A DNA stretch of 64,000 nucleotides from Phocoena phocoena (Eukaryota; Chordata; Mammalia; Artiodactyla; Phocoenidae), in the NCBI RefSeq assembly GCF_963924675.1, contig NC_089239.1:31643818-31707817 (forward strand), given 5' to 3'. Below, piece after piece: positions 41,936 to 54,345 of the stretch. A program made the position numbers and the translations under genes. Numbering within the stretch: the first letter of the stretch is position 1; every line of letters starts with the position of its first letter. The notes under the pieces are model-generated. The model was not told the DNA's origin and made no database searches. It was given only the letters and a program-made list of their open reading frames with translations.

Positions 41936-43139
41936 ACTCAGTTTTAAGTTTCCAGTGACACATCGGAGACTTAGGAACACAAAACATGAAGGAACTATGA
42001 AAAGCCTTCCTTCATGAAGAACTGAGAGAGACAGGCATCCATTCTTCTAGATAGAAATCATATATCCCAACAGCGAGTATAAATCTTTATCAACTACAGT
42101 CACTCGCACCCCCTTCTCTCCCTATTTCTTTGACTGCAGAAGAGATTCTGGCTTTGAGCACATGGAAGCACTGCTTATAGTGTTTCTGGGAAAGCAGGTC
42201 ATGGGGTCGCACAGTTTCAACCAGAGTGATGGGCCCCAGCAGTGCATAGAGTCCCATTCACTGAAATCTATTTTTAAAGGGGTGAATCCAGTGCTTGACA
42301 AGGCAGAGCAAGGCCCCCAAACACATGGAGAGTGGATGAACTCTACTGTTCTTGGAAGTTGCAGAATAAAGGCCAGGGGTTTTGGGCTTGAAATACTTTC
42401 TATTTATTATTCAAATCCTATTTGCTTCTCTAAGAAAAGAATAGTGAAGGAGTGGAAAACACAGGAAATTAAAAGAGATGAAGAAATGAAAAAGTGGTGG
42501 TAGGAAAAAATAGATCATATGAACAGAAGGGGAAAGACAGAAATGCCTAAAGCATCTATACGGACACTATGCCTCCATTTTTAGCCATCAGAAACACAAA
42601 TATATGGATAGTCAACAAAAGAACAGCCTTGTAAAGTTTTAAAACTAAGCACTAGATTTGGGACTAAATGCTATCATAAAATGCAAAACTGCAAAGCAAA
42701 TGAGCAGTCTCATGACAATTCCCCACCTACTGGCCGTGTGCACATCTCTGTATCACTCCCAATCGCTCACCTTGGCGTCTTGGTTTACATATTAATAAAT
42801 ATTCATCTGCTTTTAATATGCATATATCTTTCTCATTATATTATTATACTCAGAGTGTTTAGCTCCATTTAAAAAGAATTTATTTTGCTGTCAATGGCAG
42901 AAAACAATTTAGGAAACTGAACAGAGCAGGAAAAATGTTAAATCTAACTATCTGAGTTGGTTATGGACTCATTAGTTTAATAACTCGTTTTCTCCAAACT
43001 TGAATAATTTGAATGCATTAGGAATGACCGGCACTAAAAAAAAAGAAAAGTGTGTTCTTAAAATGGTAAACACTAGATCTAGGATCTGAGTTTGTAGTTA
43101 TTACTTATTAAAATAACCAAGCAAATTCCATTGAGATAT

Positions 43140-43335
43140 GGTCTTGCTTTCAGGAATGGTCTATTAGCAGGCAGCAGTGAGCACAACAATTAACCATATC
43201 AGCGCATTAAAACCTAATGTGTAAACTCCGCACAGCAGCCAACACACATCCTACCACGGCCTATTAAGTAATCAGAAGTGATTGCAGATAATTAGCTCGT
43301 GAACAGCTGCATAAACTCAAGTATCTCATTTTTTA
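43140..43335. other. Unique, motif-dense stretch (candidate conserved non-coding element)
   Basis: No repeat is recognised. It carries several homeobox-type cores in a short span (ACAATTAACC, GATAATTAGC, CATTAAAACC). It reads like a conserved enhancer, but conservation cannot be seen from one sequence. Confidence 0.25.
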
Positions 43336-44474
43336 ACAGACATGGAGACCTCAAGTGGAAGGGAGGTCTATCAGCTATGTCTTGAACTGGGCGGGAGTGT
43401 CACCATGAAATAAAATCAAGGACGATTCTAAGGCTGGATGGCAGATGGCCACTTTCAGTTTTCTTCTGATAATACTCCTAGTATTCATGTGGATATAATT
43501 CTATACATGAGAAATGTGGAAGCAAGGACACTACCGATGACCAGAAAGCTCCTGTCAAATTGGAAACTGAGATAGGATAAGACAGAAATCAATTTGTAAA
43601 GTTCTCTTCATGAGTGCTTATTATTCCCGTATATCCCTTCTGAATGAGATTATATTCAGACATGTATCTGAATGATGATACATACAGTAAATATATAGTT
43701 GCGTTTGAATTAATAAATGTACTTGATAAGTATTTTCTTAAATTAAAAAATGCAAAAAACACAGTTTCATTTTTTTCTATCCCTTTTTAACTAAAGGCAA
43801 TATGCTGGATAGACCGTGATAACAATCTAGAAATCTGAGGGGCTGATAGGAAAAAGAATTATGTGTGTTCCATACAAGTCCAGAGAAATATGAGATTATA
43901 CATTTAATAACAAGACAAAATTCCAAAAATTTTCAGAGTTCTTAAAATGGAAATGAGTATACTGTAAGGTGCTTGGGTCCTGCCGGGAACGTCATCAACT
44001 AAATTCAATGCCTGACTTCCTGCAAGGCTGGATGTGCTTAGAAGGACCTCAGGTTCTATCAAAGGTTTTTTTCCCCATTGTAATCTCAGACACTAGAGGA
44101 GAAGGTACTTTGTAAAATCCCATCTCTAGGGGAGATAGTACAGCAATAAATGAATGTATTATCATCAATGGTGCTAAACTTTGGGGTGGCACTTTCTGAA
44201 TACTTGCATTAAAGGTTTGATATCCCGTGAAATTACCTTTACACATGTTCACGTGCTTATTGTGTTTTGACAGAAGTTTTCATTTTATTTATAGGCCTAC
44301 TAAGGATAAAATGGATGGGTAGATGGATAGACGGATACATAGGTAAATAAAAGATAATAAACATACAACTAAGAACCATGAATTTCACTCACAGCGAATT
44401 CGTTCTATCGTATGTATTTTATATTTGTTTTCTCTCGAGTTATCCTCGTTTATAAAAGCACGCATTCAACAGAT

Positions 44475-44785
44475 GTTATTTCTGTGCCTGTTGCTGGGCG
44501 AGGCTGAAAGCGTAGATGAAGAATAGTGCCTCAAGGAGTTTAAAGTCTTCAGAGGGAAGTGAGCATTCAAAGCTGCAGTCACAGTTCAGTGTGACAGAGA
44601 TACGAGAGAAGAGAAAATAGGGGCGAGAACTCCCATGACAACCTGAAAGACACCAGGAGGCAAGCCTGGGGATGAGGAGTGTGCCAGGTGGCATGCAGGA
44701 GGCGGCTGTAGGCAGAGAGAAAGGTTTGTAAAAGCCGCTTTGGCCTGGAAAGATGCTCTCGATGACGCCTCTGATCCATGCCTAG
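44475..44785 (-). repeat. LINE L2 fragment, reverse
   Basis: gcctgttgctgggcgaggct, gcctcaaggagtttaaagtc and cctggggatgaggagtgtgc fit the reverse L2 order. The overlapping minus-strand frames are not genes. Confidence 0.5.
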
Positions 44786-44944
44786 AGCTAACCAAGTAAC
44801 TCTGGCGCTGGTCATTTTTCCCTGTGTTGTTCACTCATTGCAAGTTGTTGATTGTTCTCATCCAGATTTCCAAAAATGGTTACTGTAACTACTGTCTGTC
44901 CCCTAGGGCCAGTGCTAGGAAACGTGCTGATAAAAATGTGAACC

Positions 44945-45070
44945 GGCAACATCAGCATCGCCTTAGGGCTTGGTGAATGCTCCAGGCTGGAGGCCCAGGC
45001 AGGCCCACCTTGACAAGCTCTCCAGGCAACCTCTCTACAGGCTCGAATTTGTGAACCACTGTTCTGGAGC
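44945..45070 (+). mobile_element. MER5-type hAT fossil
   Basis: caacatcagcatcgccttag, ctctccaggcaacctctcta and tttgtgaaccactg are in MER5 order and end in the typical terminal inverted repeat. Confidence 0.55.
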
Positions 45071-45224
45071 AGAGTATCTGCGTGTGTTTTAGAAAACATT
45101 TAATCTAATATACTAGAATAAACATGTGACAATTTTTTTAAGTGTGCTCTAACAGGTAAATTAATCTGAAGTGAAATGGGGATGTGAGGTTGGAAAAAAA
45201 AAGTGAATGCACTGGGAGTCAGGC

Positions 45225-45400
45225 TGCCTAGTTTCTAACTCCAGCCCTGCCTCTAAATGGTAAGAATAATTGCCGCTAAATAATGTCTCACTCCGCCAAG
45301 ATACTGAACTTCTCTTGGACCACGGGGTCTTCAGCCATTAAACAAAGAGGTTATACTGGAAGATTTCTAAAATCCCTTTCCACGTCTAAAATACTGTGCT
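45225..45400 (+). repeat. MIR-like fragment
   Basis: agtttctaactccagccctg, gaacttctcttggaccacgg and cagccattaaacaaagaggt follow a degraded MIR order. Confidence 0.4.
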
Positions 45401-45877
45401 TCTGAAGGGGTTTCAACATTAAGTATTTGCATAATTAAATAATTTATGCATGCCAGTCTCTTTGCAGGTGATCTTCAGTTGTTTTCTCCTCTTGTGTCTT
45501 TTGAAAGCAGTCCAGCCCTCACTCTCTGCGTGTTTCCCGTCCATCATTTTCAAACCTCCTTTTCTTTCTACCTTCCCACTATGGGGTCAGTGATTGGTTC
45601 CCTAATAGTTATTTAAAATGGGATCCCCTCACTTTGATACATATTAAAACTCCCGTGAAGTCTCCTTGATTAAAACTCCCCAATAGACTTTTAGAAGAAA
45701 ACAAAACAAATAGTCTTTATCTTGGAGTGTGAACTATTCTGTCTTGAATGTCAAGTGAACAGTTCACAGGGGATGGGAACTAAGAAGAAAACAATGTTTC
45801 ACTAAAGTTAAGATTTCAGAAGCTAGAGACCTAGAGAAAAAACTGAACCCTTCCCTTTGTACACAGTCCGTTAGAAT

Positions 45878-46505
45878 TTCCCTTCCTTCCTTCCTTCCTT
45901 CCTTCCTTCCTTCCTTCCTTCCTTCCTTCCTCCCTCCCTCCCTCCCTCCCTCCCTTCCATCCTTCCTTCCTTCCTCCCTCCCTCCCTCCCTCCCTTCCTT
46001 CCTCCCTCCTTTCCTTCCTTCCTTCCTCCCTCCCTTCCTTCCTTCCTCCCTTCCTCCCTCCCTTCCTTCCTCCCTCCTTTCCTTCCTTCCTTCCTCCCTT
46101 CCTCCCTTCCTTCCTTCCTTCCGTCCTTCCTCCCTTCCTCCCTTCCTTCCTTCCGTCCTTCCTCCCTTCCTTCCTCCCTCCCTCCCTCCCTCCCTTCCTC
46201 CCTCCCTCCCTCCCTCCCTTCCTTCCTTCCTTCCTCCCTCCCTCCCTCCCTTCCTCCCTCCCTTCCTTCCTTCCTCCCTTCCTTCCTCCCTTCCTCCCTT
46301 CCTCCCTTCCTCCCTCCCTCCCTCCCTCCCTCCCTCCCTCCCTTCCTCCCTCCCTTCCTCCCTTCCTCCCTTCCTCCCTTCCTCCCTCCCTCCCTTACTC
46401 CCTCCCTCCCTCTCTCCCTCCCTCCCTCCCTTCCTCCCTTCCTTCCTCCCTCCCTCACTCCCTTCCTTCCTTCCTTCCTTCCTTCCTTCCTTCCATCTTC
46501 TCTTG
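45878..46505 (+). repeat. Long (CCTT)n/(CCCT)n polypyrimidine tract
   Basis: About 620 bases almost entirely of C and T on this strand, built from CCTT and CCCT tetranucleotides with isolated A or G interruptions (for example near 45959, 46123, 46154, 46395, 46456 and 46494). Longer modules recur, such as ccttcctccctcctttcctt near 46000 and 46065, and ccgtccttcctcccttcc near 46120 and 46153. The 226-codon minus-strand open frame (Gly-Arg-Lys-Glu repeats) is only this repeat translated. Confidence 0.97.
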
Positions 46506-49500
46506 TACTGATTTCCTTTCTGTTGAGCTGCCTTGGCACCAAATCTTGCATATGGGAAACTGTAAACTTCTAAAAGGCGGGATTTGGTAAACCCCCCATA
46601 ACGTTTTGCATCACTCTAAACAAATAATTTCTCAATACAAGTTTAAGGGATACAGACTTAAAGAATCAGTGCTGAATGCCTTATAATCTTAGCCCCGGTA
46701 AGACTGGTTCTCTTGACAATCCTCGGAGCATCTCTCCAAGATATTTTCTCTGTGTTTTTGCAACGAGGGACAGTTTTTCGAGTCACCTATTTGCTGCTTC
46801 ATCTGCTGCGGCTCCCTTTCTGTTGTGATCTCTGGCTGCGGAGCTGACACATGGGGGCTCTCTCCTCTCTCTTACACAGCGCAGCATGTCGGTGCTCCAT
46901 GTTTTATGTGCCGGCACCCCACTCCTAACACGTTCCTGGGTAACGCAGCTTCTGCTCGAGTGCCCTTGAGACCCACTTAGAGCATGTGCTTGGTTGATCT
47001 AAAACTTTTCAGTAACCCTTCTCTGGCTCGAGTAGGAAATTACAGGAGAATGCTCTATTTCAGCATCACTTTGCAGTCATTCCACCTTTATGTCTTCCAG
47101 TCTTGCATCCCCAAATTGACCTTGTCCGCTGTAGCCGATTGTCCAGTGCTCTACAAAGGGGCTGCGTGCGTCCAGAACACGTCTCCAGAACTCTTCATTT
47201 TGTTTCGGGAGCGAGCATAGGTAATTCTGATTCCTGGTCAACTCCAGGGGTGTAAAATCTTCAAAGCTGTTGTCTGGTCTAAATATATTGGAAGGCGTTC
47301 GCTTCTGAAGAGTACATCATCTCCGGAATGTGGATCACTCTGTAAGCCTCTCTTGGAGCCACTCTTAAAGGAATATTAGCAGTAGTCTTCTAAATAGTCT
47401 CTCTGTGGATAATTGTTTTGTCACAGGTCATTTTTGAGCTACTTACTGTCACCACTATATGCACAGTATTAATCTAGTTTTATTCCCTCAACTTGTGTGT
47501 GTTCTCATCTTGCTCCGTCCCTTTCCCCTTTGTAATACAGACAAGCGTAAATCAACCAAAGGGATCCTCATAAAAGCTTTCTCTAAACCTCAGATCAGTT
47601 CAGGGGCCTCTGTGGGTTTTTTGTTTTTTGTTTTTTTCTGTTCAAGTAAATCCTGTGTATTTTCTTCCTAGAAATAATCACAATTGTAACAAAATAATGT
47701 ACTGGATAACTGTTTAATGTCTGCCTTCCTCCATGTAACCCTCCACGCAGGCACGGGTCTTTTCTTATTCAACACGGGATTCCCATCTCCTAGGCCATCG
47801 GCTTCAATATGGTAGGCGTTCCATAGTGGCTGTTGAATTAACATTATCCTCTTACTTTACTAGTTTTACTGACTGCTCTTTGGCTGTTATTTTAATTCTA
47901 AGAATGCAGTCCTTTGGCCTCCAAACTGATAGGGAAATCTGCTTTGCTGATAAGCTCGCTCTCCCCATAGGCAAATCTACATGTGAATTAAGCCTTTGAA
48001 ATACAAATTGCTATGGAAACAGCCCCGGTTCAGTTTTGGAAGTGGAGGCTGAGGCTGCCCTTCTCATGGTGGAGGGAGCTGGTTACAGACAAATCCTGGC
48101 TTCCTGGGCTCTCCAGCCCCCAGTATCCGCTAGTACCTTCGTTCTTCAGGTGGGTTACGGTACAATTGATTGTGATTAGAGCACTTAATCTATTCACTAT
48201 AACAGACTAGCTTCCTGCTTGATTGTGTTAACAGCTTCATCCATTTACTTTGTTTCGATTGTTGCTGGAAATACACAGATACAATCAAGTTTCTGCCATT
48301 GTCAAATTCCTCAGGGTGTTTCTCAATTTCTCCACATAATCTTTCTGACTATTCCTTAAGGTATGTCATTTCCACAGATAACTAATCTCATCCATTACCT
48401 TTTTGAATCTTCCTGATTTTATTCTTGGAGGACAACTTTATCTCAAACTCCCCGGGGGGACTCTCCTGTCCTCCCCTGGACTAACCACAGCTGACAAATA
48501 ACCGGGTTGGGGGGGCAGAGGGGGGCTCGTGGAGACCACCAACCACTCTCCTTGCTTCCTTGCCTACTGTCTGTCCCTAAGTTATTATTCTCTTCACCTA
48601 AAGGAGTGGCTATGGCACATGCATTTTGGAGGTGAATAAATTTTTAGCATACCCTTAGCTACCTCACTAACAGATTTAATGACATCTGCATTTTGAACCT
48701 GTGTATCCAACAGTCGTACAGAAGTAGAGCACCATGGAATAAGCAAAACATGCTTTTGAGGAGATAGAGTGCAGCTCCCCAAGTCTAGGCACTAAATTTC
48801 CACAACTTATTTTCGGGGTGAACTCCTACCATCTTAAAAATGAGGATCAGATTCTCAGCCTATTTACTCTTTGTGCATTATTTTCATTATAAATGTCTAT
48901 TATTCCAGACTTTGGGAGACCAAAGCAGAAATAAGAGTTAGGGAGAGAGGTTGCTTCTTGGTATCCACACTGATAAAAGCAAGAAGACACAGAGAAATGC
49001 AGGAAACCACAAAAAGCAGAGATCAAGAATTCAAAATGTTAAGGGGCCTTACTGTCTCATTCAGTTGTAAAGTCAACCCTTTATTACAGCCTCGCATAGG
49101 AATCTAGGTTCATAATGATGACACTGAGGAATCAATTCGGTAAACACGTGATGGCAGATGCCCTATATGCAGTGTAGCGTTTTATATTCGGTGCCCATCC
49201 ATTTTCTAGCACAGACTATAGGAATTCGACTGCTATATGTTGAATAATACTGTGAGAGTAAACTTCACAGAAACACAATGGAGATTACGTACATTGTATC
49301 GCGATTTTTTTTTTATGGGACCATTTCAAGAGTAGAGTATAAGAAAGTTTAAAAGATATCAAGAATAAACCAAGTGAGCTGGTAACAGAGTTTTTTTAAA
49401 AAAAAAAAGGATGAAAAAGCCTTGAGGTATAATCTTTAATGATTATAGGAAAAGGTCGAGAATATAGAGCTTTGAAAAATGCAGAGCTAACGGTGTAGCA

Positions 49501-49929
49501 GCAGAATCCTAGATCTTCTGAAACTCACAGATTAAAGATTTAAGAGGGCTGTAAATGAGGTAGAGGTAGTATTTGATATAGAAAATGATTAAGATATAAA
49601 TAAGAATCTCAGCATAGGCAAGGCTCTGGTAAGGGCATGTATTAGAAATGTTCAAGGGTGCATGACAGGTGAAAATGCAGAGGGGGAAATGGTAGGTTCA
49701 GGTCAAGGATAACTACCTGGGGCCTTGGGAGCAACATAAAAGGAGAAATTTTGGAGGAAAAAGAGCACAGCCAAACTGCTGTCTAGTATAACAAGAAAGT
49801 AGACTGCATTCTTTAAAGAATGAAGAATGAATAGACATAAAAGTTCAGGAAGATAACAGAGTCAAACTAAAGAATAAAAGATGTAGATAGGTTAGGTCTG
49901 AGACAAGTATAATTGTGTGTTTTATTTTT

Positions 49930-50050
49930 TTAAGATTTCCCCTGAGCTTTATTGAGGTATAATTGACAAATAAAAAGTTTACGTATTTGAGGTATACAAT
50001 GTGGTATTTGATGTAATATACATATACAAATAGATTTTATTATGATCACT
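49930..50050 (-). repeat. Old L1 3' end fragment, reverse
   Basis: gagctttattgaggtataat, tgacaaataaaaagttt and gaggtatacaatgtggtatt are the reverse of L1MB-type 3' ends. Confidence 0.7.
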
Positions 50051-51636
50051 CCACAGATGAGAAAACAAGTTCAAGAATAATGTGTATATAAAGAATGTGA
50101 AAATGGGGCATTTCCAGAGTGAGTTATTTGAACACCATGGCTGAGAACTACTTGGATGACTCTCTTACATCTAAGGTTATGATATGAGTACTGGGTAGCT
50201 GGAGATTAGGAGAGATTTGGGGAGACAAGTATAATTGTTAAATACTGTCATCAGAATTATACTGGGAGACCCAAATTCAGGCTTAATTGCCCTCATGAAG
50301 GAAGTATTTAATGAGTAAAGACTGAGGAAGTGTTTCGAAAATTGTAGGAAAATGCACCAAAAAAGAGAGTTGTGCGTTGAAAAGAAGGGCATTCGTAAGA
50401 TGGCCAAGCAGCATCTTGTTACTGGTGGCTCATCACAACATTAAAGTGTCGGTGACTCCGCCTCTGGTAAGTACACTCCCTTTGCTCTTCTAATTAAAGT
50501 GTTCCCGACAGGGCATGCTACTTAAGAACTTTGACAACATTTTGAGAATACGCTGCATTCACTCTTGCCTTACCAACCAGAATTATTCTTCCAGATGTTT
50601 TTGTTAATTATAAAAATGGAAATTATTGCACTTGGTGCTTTACAATAAATATTCAAGCAACCGGAGCTGTAAAATATAACCTGGCAATTTAAGTGATTTA
50701 TGACAACAGCGCAATGCTTGAGACATTTCTATTAACTGAAACCTTGAACAATCTCAAGTAAAATATTTAAAGAAATGAAGATGTTTTAGACTAAAGGAAA
50801 CCAAAGCACTTATCGTTGAGAAGGATAGATTCTTCTCCTTCCCTTCTCCACACAAATATCATCAAAATGTTACCAAACTCAGTTTTGGCTGCTGACCACT
50901 CAAAAGCCAATAATTCGAGAAGCAAGTGTCAGTAGAAAGGAAAGGTGCTTTAATCAGAGAAGCCAGCAATCTGAGGAGAAGGTGGTGGATTCATGTCCCG
51001 AGACCACCTCCAAAGTCTTAATTGATGATCAGAAAATCTCTTGTAAGCATAAGTTGGAAAAGAAACCTTTATTTTGATCAGATCGTTTCATACAATTTTA
51101 TTATGTCACAATAATGCTATTAATTCAGGTATTCAAGACCACTGGTAATAAATTCATTAAACGTCCTGCTGTGTTACAAAGTTAAAGTGTTGGTAGCTTT
51201 TTGGGTCCATGATAGTGCCTTCAGCGTCGCCTTTCTCAGAAAAATATTTGATGGACGATATTGACCTCTTGGAACTCGATATATTTCCAATATCTGAGGC
51301 CAGTTTGAAATTATTTTCCCCCAAATGGGGTTACAGAATGAAGAAGTCCATGTCAGTTAGCAAATTCCTTGAAAGCTGACTTTGTATATCTGTCCCTCAG
51401 GAACTGGAGTGAATGTCCTTTTCCTAGAGGCCATAAAGGCAGCCTCCACACATCCAATGCCAGGTGACGATGATGCATGAATATGACTAGCACAGAAGGG
51501 TCGGAAGCAAAGCTATAAATGAGAAGTCAGGAGATGTTGCCTTCGTTCTGAGAGATTATAGGAGAACTCTTCAGCTGTGCCCGAGAATGTGAGTACTCCC
51601 ACTGAATGAAGACGTGTTTAGTCAAGGAGAGAGGGC

Positions 51637-51665
<29 letters not shown>
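51637..51665 (+). repeat. (TG)n microsatellite
   Basis: An uninterrupted GT run of about 14 units. Confidence 0.95.
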
Positions 51666-51667
<2 letters not shown>

Positions 51668-52724
51668 CCTACTCAGCTCTTTTATTTTTCAAGAGTAGTC
51701 TCTGATAACTTACTTTGGCATTCTCTCCGGGAAAGCACAGTTTCAGTGTCAATATCAAGCTGGTTGCTGTTTGCTCTGCTGTGAATAGCAGCCCTGACCA
51801 ATCTGTTTCAAAGGACAACACTCCAGGCATAACACACAATGCAAGTGTAACAAGGCAATTTGATTTTCAAGGAGTGCTTCATAGGAAGCAGGGTTAACCA
51901 AGCAGCAAGCCAGTCAGCTCTTGAAAATGTATTGTATCAAACCCAGTGAAGAATCCCAGAGTAAAGGAACACTCTCAGCTTTCTGCAAAACTGATCGTAT
52001 CCCAAAGGTCGAAACTTGTCTTATTCTCGGTAATCTTTAGCTCACCTCCCGAAGTCTTTGCCCTTCCTGGAGCATGATTTGGTGCTCTGAGACCCCAGGC
52101 TGAGGGGCCTCAAACTCCACTCAAGAGCTCCATGGCCAGTTTCTCTTTCCCGCTCCCAGAGATGTCTAACCCGTGAACATACATCCTATAACACATTCAA
52201 GACCGACACAATAAATAGAACTGAATGGATGTATTCAGAGAGCCTCATACAGAGAGTAAAATCCTAAAAATGAGACAGGCTATTTTAAATTATCACAAAG
52301 AATTTGGGGGCAGGAAGAACCTCACCAGAGCAAAGCAGGACTTAATTTCTAATGCTCTTCCTCCAGGCCTCCCAACCCCTTAAACAACCATGGGGTGTAT
52401 GTATCAGTAGCAGTCACCCCAAGACAAACTCTTAGAGTGAATTCTGACTCCTTGCCTTAAAAATCAGAATAATTTCTTCTAGAGCAGTCAGAATGTTTGC
52501 ATCTTCCTTTCCACAGATCCGAATCGAAGCTCGGGTTCAGGTGTCAGTCTTCTCGTGCCTGAATTGCTGTCATTTTCTCTACCATGAAAGCCATCTCTCT
52601 GGTCTGTCACTTTCCCTTGACAGTGTCACATGGTTCCTCAACACTCTCCTGGCTTCTCTGGGATTTTAGTATCGGTCAGAGCAGTCGTCTGACCAGGCTT
52701 TGTTACCTGCCTCTGGTTTAGGGC

Positions 52725-54151
52725 AGCAGTTCTCAAATATTTTGTTCTCAGGACCACTTACACACGGTTAAAAATTTCTGAGAACCACAATGTAGGTGCG
52801 TGTTACATCTATCAATATTCACCGTATTAAAACTTAAAATGGAGACATTATAAACATCTATTAAGTAAAAAATAATAAACCCATTACATGTTAACATAAA
52901 ATATTTTGTGAAAAATAACTAGATTTTTCAAAACAAACACACATTTAGTGAGAAGAGTGATGTATCACTTTACATTTTGGCAAAGCTCTTTAATGGCTGG
53001 CTTAGAGAAGGAGTGCTGGATTCTTGTTTCTCTTTCTGAATCCCATGTTGCAATGTGTTCTTTTAATTGAAGTTCCAGAAAAAACTGTGGCCTCACACAG
53101 CTGTGTCCTTGGAAAAGGGAAGAGTGTTTTAATTGTCTCATCAGCTAATTTGGGATTTTCTTCTTTGACACAACACCAAATCTTGACAAGTGATAATTTC
53201 TTAGATGCTATATGCAACATAGAAATTGATACCCTATCAGTGAACATCTTTTACTCTGTTACATTGAGATCCATTGGCTTATCTTGTACTTGAAAGCATC
53301 TTTTACCCACGCGTGCTATTGTAACATCCTGCATTGGTCATCTGGAAAATACTGAGTAACTGATTTATGCAGCTCTTACAAATATGTATGATTTCATTGT
53401 ACAATACCAAAAAGTAATATTTATTATTATAACTACCGATCTCGTAAGAAAAGTCAGGTACTTGTGAGATGCTGTTAAATCTCATTGTTGTGAAGGTAAG
53501 TATTCCAAAATGTAATTTTCACGTAAAAATTCAAATTTTATCACTGATGACACCTACTGATGGTTGTTTTCCTTTGATGTACCAGGCTTGCTTTATTCAT
53601 TTTCAGTATAATGTCTGCCAAATACCCAAATCTGTATACCTATAGCTTACCTATTAATCATTTGTTCAGATAAAACATCTTTTACAAAAACGCTGGCTGA
53701 CTTTAGCTTACAGTTCAAACAATCACAGTGTTTTCCTCATGACAACATCAAACTTGGCTACAGAGCTGACATACTTCATGTGTAATCCCCATTTTGTCAC
53801 ACAGAGCGTTAAAAAAACATATTCAAGGGTTGACATTTAATATAAATTAATACTATTTTCTGCCTCATCAAGGACATTCTTAAGAGAAACTGGCTTTTTT
53901 TTTTTAACCTCAAGCTTGTGATTGTGCAAAATAGGTTGACAGCTAGCATAGTTTGGTGCCACTGTCTTGATTCATGCTAGTATGGCAGCCGTTTTATCCA
54001 TCATTGCTGTTACACCATCATTGGCGGTGTCGACACAGTGGAAAAGGCAAATGATGCCTGAATATTATTATGAAAAGTGTTATGACTTCATGGACCACGT
54101 GGGAATGTCTCAGGAACCCTCAGGGCCCATGCACCACACGTGAAGTGCTGG
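52725..54151 (-). mobile_element. hAT-Charlie type DNA transposon fossil, about 1.4 kb
   Basis: The left end CAGTTCTCAAATATTTTG and the right end ccacacgtgaagtgctg are decayed forms of the Charlie terminal repeat CAGTGGTTCTCAAA. Inside, gagaaccacaatgtaggtgc, aataataaacccattacatg and caaagctctttaatggctgg follow a common element consensus. A transposase remnant is on the minus strand. The 8-bp target duplication could not be confirmed. Confidence 0.7.
53002..53247 (-). pseudogene. hAT transposase C-terminal remnant
   Basis: An 81-codon frame. It contains ENPKLADETIKTLFPFPRTQ then LCEATVFSGTSIKRTHCNM, which matches the hAT dimerisation region pattern (P-x-L-x-x-x-A-x-x-x-L-x-P-F-x-x-x-x-L-C-E-x-x-F-S). 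The conserved alanine and Phe-Ser of this motif are partly altered. The rest of the transposase is lost or broken, so it is a molecular fossil. Confidence 0.75.
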
Positions 54152-54154
54152 CCT

Positions 54155-54345
54155 AATACAGGACATGCCCAACGCTGGTTGCATATTAAAAGAAGGGAAC
54201 GCTTTTAAAAAATACCTATGCCCAGGTCCAAAGTCAGACCAATTAAGTCAGAACCACTGAGAGTGGGGCTCAGGCATCAGTATGTTTTAAAAGCTTCCCA
54301 GGTGTTTCTACTGTCAGCAGAGTTGAGAAACTTCAGTCTGGTCTC
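54155..54345 (+). mobile_element. MER5-type hAT fossil
   Basis: ggttgcatattaaaagaagg, aatacctatgcccaggtcca, gtggggctcaggcatcagta and agcttcccaggtgtttctac are in MER5 order. It abuts the larger hAT fossil. Confidence 0.6.

Noticed and set aside
45871..46551. 226-codon minus-strand ORF of Gly/Arg/Lys/Glu repeats
   Set aside because: It is the translation of the CCTT/CCCT microsatellite. There is no non-repeat coding sequence and the frame follows from the absence of stop triplets in the repeat.
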